Shown here: piece after piece, positions 33,998 through 47,200 of the stretch
How the letters are laid out: each line of letters opens with the position of its first letter
Position numbering within the stretch: position 1 is the first letter of the stretch
NCBI GenBank assembly: GCA_031841125.1
Contig: CM063107.1
Location: 66,723,814-66,787,813, forward strand
Length of the DNA stretch: 64,000 bases
Direction: 5' to 3'
From: Acanthococcus lagerstroemiae
Lineage: Eukaryota > Arthropoda > Insecta > Hemiptera > Eriococcidae
The notes under the pieces: model-generated
Seen by the model: only the letters and a program-made list of their open reading frames with translations
The model's database searches: none
Told to the model about the DNA's origin: nothing
Translations under genes and position numbers: made by a program

Positions 33998-34969
33998 ATG
34001 GCCAAAATCAACATACTCGGTTTGATCTTCAGACACCATAGATTCAAAGTATTCCTCTTTTATATCAGTCTTATTATTCTGTTCAATACGTTATTATACA
34101 CTCATATTTACACAGTTTTTCATGTCATCCCCGAAAAACACATCATCGATAATCTTATAACGCTTGATTTTCCTGAAGACGCCGTCTGCCCGTTCAAACA
34201 ATACGTTCATGCAGATCTTCTAAAACCAAATATGAATATCACTGAAAATTCGAACACTTGGGCCGCGACTTTGAATCTCTCCCAAGGTGAGTGGCGCCCT
34301 GTAAACTGTTCAGCTCGATTTCTCGTCGCTGTCATAATTCCTTATCGAAACCGGGAAGAACATTTGAAAATATTTCTGAACTATATGCATCCTTTTCTTC
34401 AAAAACAAAATGTACATTACAAAATATTTGTTATCGAACAAGAGGACGACAAGAAATTCAATCGAGGGAAGCTGTTCAATGTTGGATTTGTCGAAGCCCT
34501 CAAAGATAAACCGTTTCCTTGTTTCATATTCCACGACGTGGATTTGATCCCGCAAAATCTGAACAATATCTACGCGTGTACGAGGTATCCGCGTCACATG
34601 TCCTCCTCTATTGATAAGTATCGTTACAACGTACCGTATGACCGGAATTTTGGAGGCGTTGTCTCGATATTGAGTGACCAGTTCAAAGCGGTCAACGGAT
34701 TTTCGAACAAATTTTACGGCTGGGGCGGCGAAGATGATGATTTTTTCAATCGTGTTCGTTATGCCGGTCTTCAAGTCTATCGATTTAGCCAGCACATTTC
34801 GAGGTACAGCAGTCTGTTCCACCATCCCGCCGAACCTAGCGAAGATCGGTTCGTGAAACTTAATGATGGATACGGTAGTTCTGCCACGGATGGCCTCAAT
34901 TCTTTACATTACCGGCTAAAGGCGACAATCGATACTCCTACTCACGTTAAGATTGTTGTTGAATTTTAA
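33998..34969 (+). CDS. Intronless beta-1,4-galactosyltransferase-family enzyme (type II Golgi protein)
   Basis: 323 residues in one exon. A short cytosolic tail is followed by a hydrophobic anchor (about residues 18-41), a stem, and a GT7 catalytic domain. Family motifs: VAVIIPYRNREEHL (110-123), FNRGKLFNVGF (154-164), FHDVDLIP with the metal-binding DVD (178-185), FGGVVS (218-223), FYGWGGEDDDFFNR (239-252) and DGLNSL (298-303). By family, it transfers Gal or GalNAc from the UDP-sugar to terminal GlcNAc in the Golgi, Mn-dependent. Sequons lie at N80, N93 and N103. The start is bounded by an in-frame TGA 27 nt upstream. It resembles B4GALT1-6 or insect beta4GalNAcT rather than B4GALT7; donor specificity is not decidable here. 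It has no introns among intron-rich neighbours, so it may be a retrogene, but all motifs are intact. Confidence 0.93.
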   Translation: MAKINILGLIFRHHRFKVFLFYISLIILFNTLLYTHIYTVFHVIPEKHIIDNLITLDFPEDAVCPFKQYVHADLLKPNMNITENSNTWAATLNLSQGEWRPVNCSARFLVAVIIPYRNREEHLKIFLNYMHPFLQKQNVHYKIFVIEQEDDKKFNRGKLFNVGFVEALKDKPFPCFIFHDVDLIPQNLNNIYACTRYPRHMSSSIDKYRYNVPYDRNFGGVVSILSDQFKAVNGFSNKFYGWGGEDDDFFNRVRYAGLQVYRFSQHISRYSSLFHHPAEPSEDRFVKLNDGYGSSATDGLNSLHYRLKATIDTPTHVKIVVEF

Positions 34970-36775
34970 TACTCAGTATTTTTGATCATTTTTATCCTTT
35001 AGGGTCGAATGTTATCTGTTTAGTTATTAACCCATATTTAAGACAGTATTAATGTACATATTTCCATGTCAAATATGCTGCTCATGTGGTGTATCTAAGT
35101 CATTAATTTTTAATTAGGTGACGTTTGTAATTTCGTGTTTTATTATATTAAATGAACAAGACGCTGTAACCGTTATTCATTCTTCGAAAATACAATCGGA
35201 CTGGTGGGATACGGATCTGATCCATCAACTGAGAATAAAAATACCAATTATATTCATTTATGCATCATCTGTAATATCTACAAAAGTATTATACAATATT
35301 TCCTACTGTAATTTTTCAACACGCGGTTTGGTTTCTTGAAAAAAAAAAATAACGAAATATGTACATCAAGAAAGCAAAAAATCTGTGTACCTAAAACGGG
35401 GATGTCGGAACTTATCACTAAAATAGTAATAAAAATAAGTTATAATAAAACTGTGTCAAAATACAATTTCATTGGTAAAAGATTAAAAATGATTATTCTC
35501 GTTGAACAAAAGAGACATTAACATACGAAAAATGCGCCTTCATTTGTAAAATTACACACCTGATATTCGATAATTGAAAAATAAAAGAACTTACTAATAG
35601 GAAATTAACACGACAATACAGTTGACACATTGAAAATAATGTACAGAATTTGGTGGAGACTTTTTTTTCTTCTTTCTTTCCTAGTTAGCTAAGCTGATAA
35701 CAAGGAAAATCATGAACAAGGAAATAACAAAATAAATAGAGCCTTCATAAACGTACCTATGCCCTAAGCTACTGAAAGGAAAGTTACATGCGTTCATAAA
35801 AAATATCTAACAAATTTCTTGGTTTTGTTTTGCATTGGTGCTCCACTGCGGGTCGCCAATAACAATCTCAAATCAACCTGCTGACAAGCATAACCGAAAA
35901 AAGCAAGTATTTGTTTCGAGTTTTTAACGTCCGGTCATTGCACTTTGTGTACGTTATTTCAACAAAACGACGAACAGTATTTTTATTTGGTTTCAGAAAG
36001 CACACCTCTGTCAGTGACAGTGTTACCATACACACTGAAGGTCAGACTACACGCCAAAACTAGACCTTACCACTTGAAGATTCATTTTTTGTCCCATATT
36101 AATTCGAATTCACAAACTGGGAAACGGAAGGAGCGAAATTTGAGAAATGCCCTGGTACACTTTCAGTTTGTAGGACAGAAGGATGCAGTTCCCCACCTAG
36201 TGATATAAACAACGTTTCAACGGAAATGAACATGGTAGCAATGGGCCCTGTTCCACTAACTGTTTCTAAACAATATCCTCAAAATGCGCACACACGGGGG
36301 AGGGGGAGTAATCAATGGCATTCGGCAACCATGCATGGCAGTGACAAATCTGCTGATGAAAACTTCAATCCCGGTGGTTTCTATTCCGTCCAGCAATCCC
36401 TGCGATACCTTTTAGGAACACAACTCAAATCGCTTGGTTACATTTCCGTAAATGCTACAAAACAGCGCTTCAGTTTCGAACCATTGCCCCGCCTCCGCTA
36501 TTTCAAAGTATCTACGCCGGTTTTTACCCTTGAGGGCTCCCTACAGCTAGCACATGAAACATGACCAGTCTTACTCTAAAAAAACCAAGCGTCCAAGCTA
36601 TAAAAGATCTCCCGCCAAAAACTGAACTGAAACCGCACGCGATTTGCAGTCCGTTTCGGGACGAAAATACAAAATATTACAAAAATACGAGTACGAAATA
36701 TCGCGCTACCGAAACTTCACTCGATAATAACCAAGTTAATATTTTAAAAATCGAAATTTCCTCGCGGCTTCCGCA
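34970..36775. other. Tail-to-tail spacer (3' flanks of galactosyltransferase and Atrophin)
   Basis: Likely the two 3' UTRs. A candidate poly(A) signal AATAAA for the plus-strand gene lies at 35234-35239. For Atrophin, TTTATT (AATAAA on minus) lies at 35982-35987. Open frames at 35945-36779 (plus) have no recognisable homology and lie opposite the presumed Atrophin 3' UTR. Confidence 0.45.
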
Positions 36776-38231
36776 CTAAGGTCGTCCTGCTCTTGCCGCT
36801 TCTTCCAAAGCACGAACCTTCAGCTCACGTTCCCGTTGTCTGCACAACATTTACATCACAAATGCTTGATTCACATAAAAGAAAATTTCCTACAAATAAA
36901 TAAAAGCTGTATTCATCGTCGCTCGAGCCTCGGATACCTTGGCTAACGTATCGCTGATTCTAGGTTTACATAACAGATGCCAGGGTCATTCAATATTAGC
37001 CGAGGAATATTAGATCGAAAAAAGGAGCATTTACATTTTGTATCAAGTTTGTTTTCTAACGTCTCGGTCTCGGCGTCTGGATGAACTGCAAAAACGTTCC
37101 CAAGCTTCCCTCCGCCGGAAGTCCTCCAAATGTGGACCTAAGGAGCTTTTCCCCCGTTTTCTGGCCATAACTTGTGAACCACTGCTAATACCAAGAAAAT
37201 GTTCCTAACAAACTGACATCGAAAATGAGTTCCGTAGCTGTTGGAACCCAACAAGAGATGCCAATACTGCATTTTTCAAAATTCACCCTCCCTCCACTTT
37301 TGCAGGGGCCGTAGTTTGGAAAACACGACCACAATAATATCAAAAACGAATCCAGCGACCTCCGGAACCTACTATTCGACACATAATTTTCACCCTCTCT
37401 ATGTTACAACCAGACCTAAAAAGACTGATACTGGTGTGTGCACGTCGTGGCCAACTTACTCAACGTTGTGCAAACACGCGGCTAGTAAGCGAACTGCGGC
37501 TGCACACTCTTTGGCATGAGAAGGAAAACGCTAACGCAACAAACCGTGGGGGAAGTAACGGCAAACTACCCCGACTAATCCTGCCCAGGAAAGTCGCGCG
37601 TCAGAAACCGGGATCGCCAACATCCGGTAACGGGTACGGCACCTGATTTTTTTTAATACAAAAACATTGAGCACAACTTTACAAACGGGAAATCTGGTGT
37701 AGAATAATGCTATCAGGAACATTTTTCTAATACGAGCAATGGTTCACGAGTCGTCCGAAAACAGGAGTGGGAGCTCCTGAGGTCCACATTTAGGGAATTT
37801 CCGGCAGAGGGAGACTCGGTAACTTTTTTGCAGTTCATCCAGACGTCGAGACTAAAACGTTAGAAGAAAACTATCTTTGATATCCAAGAATGTACGTTGG
37901 TTTCTTAATTTCCAAATATACCTGAGCCTAGTAATGGGAGATAACTGAAAATGAAAGAGAATCACGAGCGTGGGTTGCAGTAATAATCCTGTCATAATGA
38001 TTCGTAGTACCGAAATAGCGACTCATGTCTCTATCTAATTTCCGATTCACGGTTCCAAAACCGCAGTATTCATTTTTTTTTTTTTTTTTTTTTGAAGTAC
38101 AAATACGTGGTTATACAGTTACGATAATGTTACCTCAAATACTCTTCGTGTTGCTGAACTGCTAATGCCGGGTGTGCGTATCTCTCCCGTTCCAACAGTA
38201 TTTGCCTTTGCATGTGTTCGTGGGCGGCAGC
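36776..38231 (-). CDS. Atro: Atrophin last two coding exons
   Basis: Exon 38134-38231 encodes [20 protein letters not shown] and [13 protein letters not shown]; exon 36776-36839 encodes the terminal [20 protein letters not shown] and the stop TAG (36776-36778). Both match the conserved C-terminus of arthropod Atrophins. The intron between (36840-38133) carries an inverted-repeat element at 37051-37871. Confidence 0.93.
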
Positions 38232-41200
38232 CTGTCAATTTGAGAACAAACAGAACGATATTACTTCGGAAATACGGCGAGACATAATGAAGCTGCGAGA
38301 AGTTATAACACTCTGTAATTCCAAACTTAAGGACCTAGTCCAGGGATGGAGAGTGTTAGATGAACTGTCCTCTATCGGATCACTGATACATCCAATACCA
38401 GATTCGGGCACCTAAGGAGGAACAAAGAGCTATCAGGAACCCTAGGAAAACAGACTGGGGAAGCTTCAAAAATGATTTGAAAAGACTGACGAGGTACAAT
38501 TGGCAACGGATTCAGAACGTGGGCGACCTGGAAGCCCAAGCCGGCATACTGGATGGTGCACTCAGGGGCGCATACGAGAAGAATTGTGAGCCTAAGATAA
38601 AATAAAATTACGCAAAACGATCTGGTGGACAGCAGAGTTGAAGAAACGTAGGAAAGATACTCGAAAAAGGCTGAGGGCTGCACTGAAAAATAATACGTTA
38701 GCTTACTGAGAATTACATTGAGGCCTAAAAGCATAATATAAAAAGGCAGTCAAGCGAGCCAAAACAGAAGGGAGGAAACGTTTCTGCGAATCTATAGAAA
38801 GGATACCGAAGACGGCACGTCGGCAAAAACTTTTCAGTAAGGAAAGGCAAGTGGAAGAGGGGCTGCTTGAACTCCCGACAGGTGGTTCTTCTACCACCCC
38901 GAGAGAGGCAATAGAGCACCTCATTGACACGCACTTCCCGGGAGCAAAAATCATAGAAAACACACAGCCGGAGCCGGGAGCCAACCGTACGCAAAGCGGA
39001 ACGGTTTGGGAAATGGCGAAGGAGGTGGTTACACCAGACAGGCAGACAGGGTATGTTGGACGGTAAACACATTCTCACCGTACAAAGCACCGGGACCAGA
39101 CAGAGTCTATCCAGTTCGCCCACAGACAGGACTAGAGACCATAATGGGACCGTTCATTAGGGTCCTCAGAGCATCATTAGCCTCAGGGCACATTCCAAAA
39201 TCGTGGAGGGGCGTGAGAGTGGTGTTTTTGCCTAAACCAGGCAGAGACCCATGCAAGGCCAAATCCTACAGGCCGATAAGTTACTCATCATTTAGGCTAA
39301 AAACCTTGGAAAGGCTGATAGACAGGCACCTAAGAGAGGTTACCCTGAAAAGGTTCCCAATATAGGGCAGGCAGATCAGTAGAGTCATCACTGCACTCGC
39401 TTGTTACGGCAATTGAGAAAGGGATGACCGGCGGAGATAATGTCCTGGCAACATTCATGGATATACAGGGAGCGTTTGACGCGACCTCTCATGAATCAAT
39501 AGAAACAGCCCTGAGAGAGAGAGAGAGAGAGGGAGAGGGAAGGGAAGGAAAGCTTAATAAACTGGATTGTATCTATGCTAAAAGGCAGGGAGATCCGGAT
39601 AACATACCAACAAGAACAAATCTATGCAACGACCATCAGAGGCTGTCCACAGAGGGGAGTACTCTCTCCCCTACTACGGAGCCTAGTGGTGGACAGTTTG
39701 CTGGATGAGTTAAATGGTCAAAAAATATACACACAGGGCTATGCTGATGATTTGGCTGTGGTGGTAACCGGCACATTTCCGGGAACCATCGCGAGTTCAC
39801 GCAGTGTGACTCCAATGAGTGGGAAAATGGTGTGCGAAAAACGGGGTTATCGATAAACCCAGACAAAACTGAGATCACTCTTTTCACCCACAAAAGGAAG
39901 GGCAAGGAGTTGATCAAGGTGCAATACAAGGGAAGACCGTCAGCCCTCGCAGGAAAGGTGAAGTACTTAGGAGTATAACTTAATGAAAAACTCTCCTGGA
40001 GGATCAAGTCTCAGAGAAAATAAGAAAAGGGATTGCGGCTCTTTGGGCTTGCCGCACTTTTGTCGGCAGGACTTGGGGACTCTCTCCCAAAATGATGCAA
40101 TGGATATATAATATAGGTAATTCTACAGAAATGTGGACTATTTTGAGTACATATTTGTCAGTTTGGTTTGATCAATTTTTCATCTTTTTTTTTTTTTTTC
40201 ATGGGCCTTTAGTATGTACTTACCGAAGCATGTTACACACATTGAGCATGCAGCAGACCCCATGGGAAGGAGGTACGGGGACTCTTAAGATATCGGCGGT
40301 CTATTGGTCATTATGAAGGAACACGAAGGAAATGTAGATCACTACGTTTTTTTCCCGGGACTTCTTGTTCTTCTTATATAGGTGCGAAGATGTTTGGGTT
40401 ACATGAAGCAATTTTCAGATAAGTGCAAGAGGGATCAAATCAAGTTAGGCATGAGGGTGAAATACAGAAGTAGATATTCGAACATAATTTTCGGAGTTGT
40501 TTACGTACGAAAAACCTTAAAATGTTCGAGAAGTAGATGAAAACGACTGAAATAGACATATGAAGTTGAAATATTCAATTTCTCCAGTCAGTGTCATTCA
40601 AAAGGGCCGGGGCTCAGGGAAACTGAGCTTATGGTCGACAAGAGAGTACAGCCTAGTCTTGCAAAAATTATTGGGTACCATCTCTGGTTAGAAATAATTA
40701 ATTAAATCAGTTTTTTTATGATGCCTATGACACAAACTGTGATATGTGACGCGAATTGTCTTTTTCGCACCCTAGCATTTTCTTTTGAGCTCTGAGGGTA
40801 GGATCATTACGATATGCTTTCTCGTCGTTTTGCTGCGAGTTCCCTTTTCTTTCCAATTTTTCTTTATGAGAGATCGGCATGGTCGAATATGTAACTGAAG
40901 ATCAATGAACGTATCACTGGCACTACAAAGGAAGATCACTACGATGGACAAAATTGAATCCTGTCAACCATTAACAATTTCAGAGTAAGAAGTAAAGACG
41001 TGTGGTTCTTCAGGCAAACTTGCTCTTCACTTAGACGAGCTTTATACAGAGATAATTAAGATGTTTACGGCTGGAAAATGATGGTCATTCCGATGGAAGT
41101 TTTTAGAAGTACGAAGCTGAATTGATCAACTAAATTTGTTATCAAGGCGACGTATTGGGCGCTATCAGTAATTTCACCAATGGATAATCATGTGATAATT

Positions 41201-44200
41201 ACAGAGGACAACAAGACCACTTTCCGCAATCAGAAAATCTGCAAGAGGCACTCAAATAGCCAAAACTAAAAAACGTAGCCGGTAACGGTCACACAACCCC
41301 TTTGAGTCAAATTATAGGGGTGAAAGGTGAAGATAAAGCACGTTTGACGAATGGACAATGTGGAGGTTTTTCTCTAAATTTTGGCATCAAAATATTCCAA
41401 ATAGCATTCATAGAAAGCGAGATATTCGCCAGTTACAAAAGTAGTCCACATTTCTGTAGAATTACCCCATATACCGGTGTAATACATCCCAGAATCACAT
41501 ATGCGGCCATTGTGTGGTGGGGCCGGGTCCACCTGCCCAAATCAGAGAGGAACTAAACCACCTGCCAAGGCTCGTGCCGACTACGGCACTGGAAAGGCTC
41601 CTAAACTTGCCACCACTTCACACTGCTATATAAGCAGCTGCGATAATGGCGGCTTATCGTCTGGGCCAACCAAACCTTCGGGCCCAAAAAACAGGCCACA
41701 GAAGGATATGGAAAACGGCGGGAACGATGGACAAACGCTTTGGGAGGATGCCGAAGGATAGAATCGCGATGGAACACTTCTTTGACAAGCCGTACCGTCT
41801 GCTAATACACTCACGGGAGGTTTGGGGGGAAAAGGTGGCCAAACATTCTAGGAAAAGAGGAGAATGTGTGGTTTGTAATATGCCTCTAAGAATGACCAAG
41901 GTGTAAAAGGCGCTGACAACCAGGGACGTACTGAAGAGTTTTTTGGGGGGAGGGGGGGGGGTAAAGATTGTGAAAGTCCTAACTGACTCAACTCAGCAAA
42001 ATAAAGAAAAAAAAAATTTGACTAGTTGAATACTGATAGAAAATTTATATAAATAATTTTTTTTGCAAATAAGTCTTTTGGATTTTTACAGTTTTTAAAA
42101 AAGTAATAAATTTCATTAAATTGGATTAATATATTTTATTATATAATATCCCAAGTATCAAAGGAAAATAGGAAAAACCTTTTGCTTTGTTCGGTTTACC
42201 CAACTTCTCAACTCAATTCCCAAGTATTAAAGCCAAAAAAAAAACACCTTTTAACTTGCTGGATCTTCCCAACTCGCCTGACTGAAATGATAAGTTTTCC
42301 CAACTGCTGAGTGAAAAATTCCTACCGGAGGCAGAGGGGTCAAGTTGCCCCCTGCCCTTTATCGGTACGTCCCTGTTGGCAACTATTCAATGGCACTGGG
42401 CGAGGGAGTCACTATCCTCTAAGCAGAAGTCATGGTAATCACGGTGGCCATTGATAGAAGCCAGCAGAAGGGCCATGTTAATAAGCAGATCTTCATCTGT
42501 ACAGACAGTCAATCGGCTATTAAGGTACTATCGTTACGCCAAACTACATCCTTGGTGGTGGCGGAGCGTGTTAACAAATTATACACTTGTGCTCAGGAGA
42601 ACCATGTCACCATACTATGGACACTGGGACACTGCGACATAAAAGGGAACAGGATCGCTGGCAAGCTAGCGAAGGAGGGCACAAAAAAAGGAACTGGCAA
42701 CACCAAAGGCCGTGTCTTCCTGTAGCATACAGCGTTATAAAATCCAAAGCTAGGTTTGGATAAGTAAGTAGACGGAAATGCACTGGCGGTCGACCAGTGG
42801 CATGAAAGTCAGCAAAACACTGATAGGGGACGCCCCCAGTAAGTACGCCAAGTTCCTATTGGGGCTTGACAGGAAACATGCAAGACTCATGGTCGGACTA
42901 CTAACTGGTCATGGGGCCACAAAACACATGTGGTATAAAATAAGAGTGGTGAAAAGCGGCTCCTGTAGGTACTGTGGAGAAGAGGAAGAAACCTCGATCC
43001 ATATCATATGTCAATGTCCAGCAATAGCCGGGACAAGACGCGAAGCACTGGGACTAGAGTATCCAGCACCAAGTGAAGACAAGGGATAGAGAGCTCCGTA
43101 AAATTTTTACTGTGGCTATAAAAGTGAGGCTACTAAGCTGATCCTAAACAGCAACTTGAGGAATAACGCAATGGACTACGAAGTCTGAGCACTCGGTGCA
43201 CATAGCGCTACCTCACACAAATGAAAAAAAGACTGAAACTTCGACCTCAGTATACTAGTTAAAAAGCTCGACGACTTAATAGGTCCGAGAAAATGTACAG
43301 AATCCATTTTTTCGTACCGACCATTTTCCACACACATTTCCTCTGAATTTATGTTAAATTAGGAGGTACGATTTTTCAGAAATACGAGACTACAGTCACG
43401 TCTACTATTCAAGTTAGGTAGTGATTCGGGAGAAAAATGAAAACTGAACGCAGGTTTCAAGTCTGTTGGAGGCGGGATGTCGCAGCGCAAGTGGACAGAT
43501 ACCTCTAACTTCGAAGAATTTACCGAAGATCTGATGTACTTGCCTGATGAACCAGCTGATCAGCATACGGCCTTGCAAGCAAATCCGAAGGATGATGTAG
43601 TCCCATGGAAGCTTCGCGAGTTTGCAGTAAACTCGGTCTCGGATATGGTCCAGCGGCAGCGCCTACAAAAAGATAAAACGAGGGTGTTAAATACAAGATT
43701 CGTAATACCTTGACGCAATAGAAATTGGGTAACACATCTTGTTCCGATATTCACGACCGGTTCAAATTCATATGAAATGGTATGTCTATTCACCTGTGCC
43801 AGCCGATCTAATGTACTAACCTAAAAAAAGGAGACATAGTAACGAAAAAAATGGGAACGTTGTATCTGGTAGACCTAAAGTATCTATAAAAATGGTACCG
43901 CGAATAAATTCGTACACGACTATCAAAATTTACACAAATAAAAATAATTTTTCACGATTTCTCACAACATACACAATACAGATAGGTAAATTTCAAAAGA
44001 AAATAGGAAATGCGATGTTACAATTTCGCACAAAACGATTTTCAATTCACTGGAGGAGAATTTTACACAAAAAGAAATGCTTACATTATTTAGACAATAT
44101 ACAGCGAACATTTCAGCTTAGTGTACAGACATAATACTTTTTTCGAACCGCTTCGACTGTTTAGAGAACACTTATATACTTTCGAGAAGCTCATCAACCC

Positions 44201-47200
44201 CACCGTAACGCAACACCGAGCATGGGCTCCGTTCACACGGAATACAAAAATACTCGGAAAATCGAAATCTGAAGCGTCTAACCGTAACAATTTAATAACG
44301 ATCTGTCTGTTACGTATAAATCATCTCATGTACCTGTCAAAGGAAATGCTGGACTGTCGGGAGTGGTAGGCTGAGAAGCTTGAGACTGCTGTCCCGGATG
44401 CAAATGCAAATGCGTATGCGCATGAGTGTGAGCATGCGTGTGAGCGTGATATTCCGGCGATATACCGGCCATCTGCAAACGCACCATAGGATCCGTGGCC
44501 AAGGCCAAACGTTCCGCTGCCTCTAATTGGCTAACAGAGTGTGCAGCCGCACTCAGCAGCCCGATACCGGGACCGGCCGCCGGTCCAGTAGCGGCTCCAG
44601 CATTTCCGGTCGGAATACCTTGCAATCAAAACACTTTCGTTTCAGTACAAGAATATTCCGAATAATATTTTGCTTTGCATTTTTCTTGTTTCCTTCTTTA
44701 TATTAGATCGTTACTTCGGACCGAAAACTCCGGTAAATTTTTTGCCCTTTTTCCGACCCCGATCGTTCGGCTCTGTGATGAATACGAAATTAGGCACTTT
44801 GAGACCACATATAGAAATCGCCTTTTGCAATTTCGACTCGCACTCCACAATTCCCATTTCAAACAAGAAACGTTTTCAGACAAGATCGATACCAAAATTA
44901 TAAACTTATCGACTAATAGCTAGAGATTAATTAACGCTGTACCACCCTAGGCCTTCTAGTGAACATACACCGCGTTTATTGATAAGCCATGCGCTGTTAT
45001 CATATGAGCCAAAATTGGAGGACGAAGCAAACTTAGGCTAAAGGTCTCTCCGAGTTACTGTTATGAGACTGGAAGCAGACTAGTGTCAGTGTTCAAGTCT
45101 TTACATTTCGTTCACATGTTCATTGGTCATCTTATGTCTTCTTACGTTTCTTATCAGTAAACACGGTCCATGTTTACTAGAAGGTTTGCGTGTATTACAA
45201 ATAGTATTATGAAAGAAAATAAACGTTCAACTTATATATTAATTACGGAATATTAACAAGATTTCCGTACTTCTAACTTCTCAAGAACACTTAAAGGTGG
45301 GAAATACTCGAGCACGTAACGATGGCGAGCAACTGCTCGAGAATTCAGCACATGTCTACTTTTTCACTGAATCAAATAATAAATTAAATAATACAAGATC
45401 CTAGAACGTTGACTTAGTTTGGAGTCAATGTTGATAGTAGAAATGAGAGTGAAACTGAGCTGGTCTCAAGGAGTCCAATCAAAAATGAGCAAGATTATAA
45501 ATGCAAAGATTCACGCTCGCGATTTCAAGTTCATTAGAAAAATCGGAAAACAACTTTTTAGGTCAAAATATTGTTTTTTCGGACGGAGGTGGAGAGGCTG
45601 GAGACGAGTTCAGAAGCAAGGGCTCAGAATAAGTGAGTACTAAAACTGTCGCCCTGAGTCTTGAAAAGGTTTTAGTGCGTCTTAATGAGTCTTGTAAACA
45701 GTCTGGACCCGTCCGAACGCAGTCTGAGAGCATTTTAAAAAGTCTGAATAAATATCACAAGAATCCACCTGAATCTTGAAAAGTTGTGTCCTTACGAGTC
45801 TTGGAAATCAGTCTTGATAAGTCTGAACGCAGTCATGATGAGTGTCAAGGAGTTTTAAGATAATTTAAATGAGCTCAAGGGAGCCTGACTAAGTCTCAAG
45901 AGATCTTAAAAGCGTTCAAATATAGGCTCGCCGCGCCGGAAAGGTCACCTCCAATGTTGTTTGGAAAGCCCAAGCTCATCAAATTCTAGGCAAAACTGAG
46001 AGTGCGAGAATTTTTTTTCAGATTTTAACAGAAAATTTTCATATTTCAGTCGGCATTTGCCCCTCCTTACTTTCAAAGCACCGTATTGCCAGTTAAGGCC
46101 CTGAATAAGCATCTCAAACGCAATAGGGGAAAGTCCAAAGTGGGAAGGGACCCAACAAAAAATTTACTGTGAGCAGTTTGAACGTAAGGACCCTGAAAGG
46201 GAGGAAAATTTGGTTGAGCTGGAGGAAGCATTCGAGGAGGGTAAAACTGACATTTTGGGCTTTACTGTGATAAGAAGGGAAGGGCGGGATGCCATATCAG
46301 AAACGAAGAAAGGGAATCTATTTTGCTACACAGGTCAGGGGATGGCAAAAAGTAGTGGGATTTTCAATTTCAAAAAAATGGGGGGAAAATTTTTTGGAAT
46401 CTCGAGGCGAAACTGATAAATAGCAAGTATGAAGATCAATAATTATCTGAGCATCAAACGGTTACCATTACTCAGATGTACGCGGCCACTTCAGCCTCTA
46501 GTGAAAAAGAAATTGATAGTTTTTACCAAACTCTTTGGGAAACACTAAACCTCCAGAAAATGGAAAAACAAAATGGAGGGATGAGTTTGACAGAACGTTC
46601 CAGCACAAACAATATCACATGATTGCGCAAAATAGGGGAGAATGGGAGCGTCTGAGAGAGGTCTTTGCCCAACAAAGGGCAACTTGACCTATGCTAGGCT
46701 AAGTAAAAATAAAAATAAAGGAAATTTGAATTGAACTTTCAAAAAAAACGTATTGCCAGCTAAGGCATTGAATCAGTACAAATATTAATAGAACTTCAGC
46801 GAACCCGGCCGAACCTCAACAGTCTGAATGAGTTGATTCAGCATAAATTACCGAACATTTTGTTTCTCAATGGCAGACGGTCGTGAGCACTGTTGTAATC
46901 AGCTGACAAACTATGCTAAAGGATAAGTACAGCTCGAATCAGTATCGAATATTCAATTCAACTGATATTATATGACACCTAATTAATCAATACATTAGAT
47001 TACTGAAATTAATCTACGCCAACTATCGATTTCATCAAAGAGAATAATCAATCCGAGTCTTAATATTGCTTAGCCTACTTTGTCACTTTTTTACAATGAC
47101 GCTATCGACTGTCTGTCATGCCAGCGTCCATTTAAGTATCTAAAAATACGTGTTACAAATCTTACAGCCTCTCACGACAATCATAAAATGACTTAAAGGT

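Larger units (their letters stand above)
38320..43215 (+). mobile_element. LOA/I-like LINE with RNase H, 5'-truncated and interrupted
   Basis: Plus strand, opposite to Atrophin. In order: endonuclease end (SDH, then [11 protein letters not shown], ~38370-38460); RT from ~39060 with [50 protein letters not shown] and [11 protein letters not shown] (YADD at 39740-39751); ITYAAIVWW after an insertion (41480-41520); RNase H with [13 protein letters not shown] (~42495); and a zinc-knuckle-like CRYCG...H...C at 42963-43017. Many stops and frameshifts make it dead. RT plus RNase H fits the LOA/I group rather than R1. Two elements (40116-41466 and 41921-42375) inserted later. Confidence 0.85.
38232..43543. 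other. Atrophin GC-AG intron filled by a LINE
   Basis: A 5.3 kb intron that is mostly one sense-opposed LINE copy (38320-43215) with two later element insertions. 43216-43543 shows nothing recognised. Confidence 0.8.

Noticed and set aside
35945..36779. Three consecutive plus-strand frames (87, 112 and 72 residues) next to the Atrophin stop
   Set aside because: No recognisable domain, three different weak starts, and a position opposite the likely Atrophin 3' UTR. A small gene cannot be ruled out without transcripts.
38703..39123. Cys-rich minus-strand frames of 93 and 132 residues
   Set aside because: Antisense shadows of the LINE reverse transcriptase region.
43520..43544. Extending the Atrophin exon to the GT donor at about 43518
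   Set aside because: It would leave phase 2 and put the next exon out of frame; the GC donor at 43542-43543 restores frame and conservation.
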